From Alphaproteobacteria bacterium (GTDB lineage Bacteria > Pseudomonadota > Alphaproteobacteria > CAAHEQ01 > UBA3637), in contig JAFYBU010000079.1 of assembly GCA_017540065.1 (NCBI GenBank), forward strand, positions 1 to 9,786: 9,786 nt of DNA. The letters are read 5' to 3'. The translations under genes were made by a program, and so were the position numbers. Positions 7,453 through 9,786 of the stretch are shown piece after piece. The notes under the pieces were generated by a model that saw only the letters and a list, made by a program, of their open reading frames with translations, did not search any database and was not told the origin of the DNA. Each line of letters starts with the position of its first letter. The stretch's first letter is position 1.

Positions 7453-7869
7453 TTAATTCAATTCTTCGGGTGTAAACCACAAATTGATTTCACGTTCGGC
7501 ACTGGCCGGACTGTCTGACCCGTGAACAGAGTTGTGGCCTTTACTTTCGGCATACTTTTTACGAATGGTTCCTTCGGCGGCTTCGGCAGGATCTGTTTTT
7601 CCCATCAAATCACGCCATGCTTGAATAGCATTTTCCTTTTCCAAAACTTGCACCACAATCGGACCGGAAGTCATAAATTCCACCAACCCTTCAAAAAAGG
7701 GTTTTCCTTTATGTTCTGCATAAAAAGTTTCAAATTGGTCGCGGGTTGCATTGACACGTTTTGATGCCACAATTTTGAAACCGTTTTTCACAATCAAATC
7801 ATTGATTTCATCTTCCAAATGGCGTGCTGTCGCATCAGGTTTAATAATACAAAAAGTACGTTGAATCAT
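7453..7869 (-). CDS. ndk: Nucleoside diphosphate kinase
   Basis: Ndk transfers the gamma-phosphate of ATP to nucleoside diphosphates through a phosphohistidine, balancing NTP and dNTP pools in the cytoplasm. The 138-residue protein has the family length (about 140) and opens [13 protein letters not shown], with Lys10 in the KPDA motif. The active-site block is [17 protein letters not shown] (112-128), with catalytic His116. I start it at the ATG at 7869 because AAGGA lies six bases upstream and Ndk proteins begin at this point; an ATG five codons earlier overlaps that ribosome site region and is less likely. It is divergent from rdgB and is followed 18 bases later on the same strand by the lysozyme-like gene, so the two are probably cotranscribed. 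No terminator is seen between them. All expected residues are present. Confidence 0.97.
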   Translation of the reverse strand: MIQRTFCIIKPDATARHLEDEINDLIVKNGFKIVASKRVNATRDQFETFYAEHKGKPFFEGLVEFMTSGPIVVQVLEKENAIQAWRDLMGKTDPAEAAEGTIRKKYAESKGHNSVHGSDSPASAEREINLWFTPEELN

Positions 7870-7902
7870 TTTATTTCCTTTCATTTCTTTGATCTGGGGT
7901 TA

Positions 7903-7931
7903 ATCCTAATGTTTTTCATGCCAAATGTCAA
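7903..7931 (-). promoter_or_regulatory. Sigma70-like promoter of ndk
   Basis: On the minus strand a perfect TTGACA (7931-7926) is followed by a 17-base spacer and TAGGAT (7908-7903, 4 of 6 to TATAAT). The predicted start is about 25-30 bases before the ndk ATG. It probably also drives the lysozyme-like gene. Confidence 0.6.
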
Positions 7932-7941
7932 GCCGATTCCA

Positions 7942-7970
7942 TTGACTTTTACACAAAAAAATTTTAGACT
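7942..7970 (+). promoter_or_regulatory. Sigma70-like promoter of rdgB
   Basis: TTGACT (7942-7947, 5 of 6), a 17-base A/T-rich spacer and TAGACT (7965-7970, 4 of 6) lie just before rdgB. The ribosome site AAAGGA sits six bases before its ATG. The -35 box is only ten bases from the oppositely oriented ndk -35 box, so the two promoters may interfere with each other or share a regulator. Confidence 0.55.
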
Positions 7971-7989
7971 GATTACGAAAGGATAAAAA

Positions 7990-8583
7990 ATGAAAAAGTT
8001 ACTTATAGCGACACACAATAAACATAAATTACAAGAATTTCGTCTTGTTTTGGAACCGCTGGGAATTCAAATCGTCGGCAGCGATGAAATGAACATTCCT
8101 GATTGCGACGAAACAGGAACAACCTTCCAAGAAAACAGCTTTCAAAAAGCATTGTGGGGAATGGAACATTGTCAATTACCCACCATTGCAGATGATTCCG
8201 GATTATGCATCCACGCATTAAATGATGAACCTGGTCTTTTTTCAGCGCGCTTTGCCAAAGAAAACGGTGGATACCCAAATACCTTCAAGGTCTTGTTCGA
8301 AAAATTAAAAAATCAAAAAGATTGGACAGCCCATTTTACGTGTTGTTTGTGTTTGGTAATCCCTAAAAAAGAACCGCAATTTTTTGTCGGCAACGTCAGC
8401 GGTCATCTGACAACAAAGCCGGATTCTTCTTTGTCTGATTTCGGATATGATCCCATTTTCGTTCCAGACGGTTTTGACAAGCCGTTTGGGGCTTTACCCG
8501 CAGACACAAAGAAAAATTTATCTCATCGCGGACGTGCATTGGAACTGCTGATTGCCTATTTGAAAGACAACCCTTTGGAATAA
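7990..8583 (+). CDS. rdgB: Non-canonical purine NTP pyrophosphatase (ITP/XTP, RdgB/HAM1 family)
   Basis: RdgB hydrolyses dITP, ITP and XTP to monophosphate and pyrophosphate, keeping deaminated purines out of DNA and RNA. The 197-residue protein has the usual family length. It begins KKLLIATHNKHKLQEF (2-17), the nucleotide-binding THNxxK-E motif. ETGTTFQENSFQKA (41-54) and ADDSGLCIHAL (67-77) follow, the latter with the conserved Asp69 metal/base region, then PGLFSARFA (81-89), SDFGYDPIFVPDG (149-161) and SHRGRAL (178-184). No key motif is missing. The ATG has AAAGGA six bases upstream and a promoter about 20 bases before it. It ends 59 bases before lepA on the same strand, so some read-through into lepA is possible. 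Working beside Ndk, it fits nucleotide-pool housekeeping, though the two genes are divergent. Confidence 0.96.
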   Translation: MKKLLIATHNKHKLQEFRLVLEPLGIQIVGSDEMNIPDCDETGTTFQENSFQKALWGMEHCQLPTIADDSGLCIHALNDEPGLFSARFAKENGGYPNTFKVLFEKLKNQKDWTAHFTCCLCLVIPKKEPQFFVGNVSGHLTTKPDSSLSDFGYDPIFVPDGFDKPFGALPADTKKNLSHRGRALELLIAYLKDNPLE

Positions 8584-8606
8584 GGTATTAAAGGGCTGAT
8601 TTTTCC

Positions 8607-8635
8607 TTGCCTTTTTCGGATGTTTTCGCTATAAT
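8607..8635 (+). promoter_or_regulatory. Promoter of lepA, predicted to give a leaderless mRNA
   Basis: TTGCCT (8607-8612, 4 of 6), a 17-base spacer and a perfect TATAAT (8630-8635) precede lepA. The usual start point, about seven bases after the -10 box, falls at 8642-8643, on or next to the A of the lepA ATG. The bases between the -10 box and the ATG contain no Shine-Dalgarno motif, consistent with leaderless initiation. Confidence 0.6.
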
Positions 8636-8642
8636 ATCTGTC

Positions 8643-9786
8643 ATGACAGAGCTAAATCATATTCGCAATTTTGCCATTATCGCCCACATTGACCACGGGA
8701 AATCCACCCTGGCCGATCGTTTAATTCAAATGTGTGGAGCGGTATCTGATCGTGAAATGAAAGCGCAAATTTTGGACAATATGGATATTGAACGTGAACG
8801 CGGCATCACGATTAAAGCTCAAACCGTTCGTTTGAAATACAAAGACTATATTTTGAATTTAATTGACACGCCAGGACACGTGGATTTCGGATATGAAGTC
8901 AGTCGCTCTTTGAACGCTTGTGAAGGATCGTTGTTAGTCGTGGATGCCACACAAGGGGTGGAAGCACAAACTTTGGCAAATGTGTATAAGGCCCTGGACG
9001 CCAATCATGAAATCGTCCCCGTTATCAACAAAGTGGATTTACCTGCCGCCGAACCTGATCGTGTTAAAAATCAAATTGAAGAAGTGATCGGATTGGATAC
9101 CACCGATTGTCCTTTGATTTCTGCTAAAACAGGCTTGGGAGTAGATTCCGTGTTAGATGTCATTGTGAATCGTTTACCCGCCCCAAAGGGTGATCCCAAA
9201 GCCCCGTTAAAAGCCATGTTGGTTGATTCGTGGTATGATCCTTATCAAGGCATTGTCGTTTTGGTACGCATTGTAGATGGCGTTTTAAGGAAAAATGAAC
9301 AAATTCAATTTATGTCCACAGGGGCAACTTATCGTGTGGAACGCGTGGGATACTTTACCCCGAAAATGCAAGATACCAACGAAATTCAAACCGGCGAATT
9401 GGGCTTTATGATTTGCGGGGTCAAAACTATCGGTGAAACAAAAGTAGGGGATACGATTACAGATGAAAAAACACCCTGCGCAGTCGCCCTGCCAGGTTTC
9501 AAACCCAGTCAAAGTGTTGTGTTTTGTTCCATGTTCCCGGTAGATATGGGAGATTATGAAGCCTTAAAAGAAGCCATTGAAAAACTGCAATTAAATGACG
9601 CCAGTTTTCAATTTACGCCTGATAAATCCATGGCGTTGGGACAAGGGTTCCGATGCGGATTTTTGGGGCTTTTACATATGGAAATTATCCAAGAACGCTT
9701 GAGTCGTGAAGTCAACCTGGATTTGATTACAACTGCTCCTTCGGTGGCTTATAAGGTCTATAAAACCAACGGAAATATGTTGATGA
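8643..9786 (+). CDS. lepA: Elongation factor 4 (LepA), N-terminal part, cut by window edge
   Basis: LepA is a ribosome-associated translational GTPase linked to back-translocation, stalled ribosomes and 30S assembly. I translated 381 full codons before the window ends. The protein begins [27 protein letters not shown] in the frame set by the ATG at 8643, matching the usual LepA N-terminus. GTPase motifs are complete: G1 AHIDHGKST (14-22), RERGITI for G2, [11 protein letters not shown] for G3, NKVDLP for G4 and SAKTG for G5. Domains II and III follow, with the LepA-type [15 protein letters not shown] block. The C-terminal LepA-specific domain lies beyond the edge. A TTG 36 bases upstream is in frame but would add residues absent from the family. 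No Shine-Dalgarno sequence precedes the ATG, and the promoter lies immediately upstream. Confidence 0.97.
   Translation, partial: MTELNHIRNFAIIAHIDHGKSTLADRLIQMCGAVSDREMKAQILDNMDIERERGITIKAQTVRLKYKDYILNLIDTPGHVDFGYEVSRSLNACEGSLLVVDATQGVEAQTLANVYKALDANHEIVPVINKVDLPAAEPDRVKNQIEEVIGLDTTDCPLISAKTGLGVDSVLDVIVNRLPAPKGDPKAPLKAMLVDSWYDPYQGIVVLVRIVDGVLRKNEQIQFMSTGATYRVERVGYFTPKMQDTNEIQTGELGFMICGVKTIGETKVGDTITDEKTPCAVALPGFKPSQSVVFCSMFPVDMGDYEALKEAIEKLQLNDASFQFTPDKSMALGQGFRCGFLGLLHMEIIQERLSREVNLDLITTAPSVAYKVYKTNGNMLM

Noticed and set aside
7870..7884. Upstream ATG giving Ndk five extra residues
   Set aside because: Ndk proteins begin at MIQRTF, and the AAGGA for that start lies within the codons that would be added.
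8590..8618. Possible terminator after rdgB (AAAGGGC with GCCTTT)
   Set aside because: The stem is short with a bulge and the T's are mostly used in the stem. It also overlaps the lepA -35 region. Too weak to call.
8607..8642. In-frame TTG start upstream of the lepA ATG
   Set aside because: It would add residues not found at LepA N-termini and lacks a well-placed ribosome site. The same bases fit a -35 box.
1..9786. Search for a defence island, phage region, insertion sequence, CRISPR array or RNA gene
   Set aside because: No transposase, integrase, direct repeats, array-like spacing or tRNA-like folds were seen by eye. The lysozyme-like protein is a lone gene with a signal peptide in a housekeeping setting, without holin or other phage genes.

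Overview
The window is chromosomal, AT-rich and almost fully coding. Gene order and protein style point to a low-GC member of the Alphaproteobacteria, possibly an uncultured host- or gut-associated lineage. This placement rests on the look of LepA, FtsL, Ndk and MurE and is not a computed phylogeny. I see no mobile elements, CRISPR arrays, tRNAs or rRNAs, and no gene-free stretch longer than about 120 bases.

Minus strand, 1-6294: the front half of a division and cell-wall (dcw) cluster, transcribed right to left as rsmH, ftsL, ftsI, a fused murE-murF, then mraY, which runs off the left edge. Junctions are very tight: 4 nt and 8 nt overlaps, then gaps of 2 nt and 1 nt, so translational coupling is expected. 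A sigma70-like promoter sits just before rsmH. No mraZ precedes rsmH, although mraZ heads many dcw clusters.

Minus strand, 6322-7869: ndk (nucleoside diphosphate kinase), then 18 nt later a secreted 370-residue protein without an obvious standard name. I read it as a divergent relative of T4-type (GH24) lysozymes. It keeps a Glu-x8-Asp-x5-Thr triad with the T4 lysozyme spacing and a recognisable C-terminal-lobe helix motif. It also has an enlarged middle region, nine cysteines and a strongly basic tail. It lies immediately upstream of the peptidoglycan-synthesis genes, so a role in wall remodelling is plausible but unproven.

Plus strand, 7990-9786: rdgB (ITP/XTP pyrophosphatase), then lepA (elongation factor 4), cut by the right edge. 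ndk and rdgB diverge from back-to-back promoters in a 120 bp gap. lepA has a near-consensus promoter whose predicted start point falls at or next to its ATG, with no Shine-Dalgarno sequence, suggesting a leaderless mRNA.

How the genes work together: RsmH matures 16S rRNA. FtsL and FtsI belong to the septal divisome. MurE-MurF completes the UDP-MurNAc-pentapeptide and MraY transfers it to the lipid carrier. Ndk and RdgB balance and clean nucleotide pools, and LepA assists translation. Apart from the lysozyme-like protein and the MurE-MurF fusion this is ordinary housekeeping DNA. I did not find a new multi-gene system.
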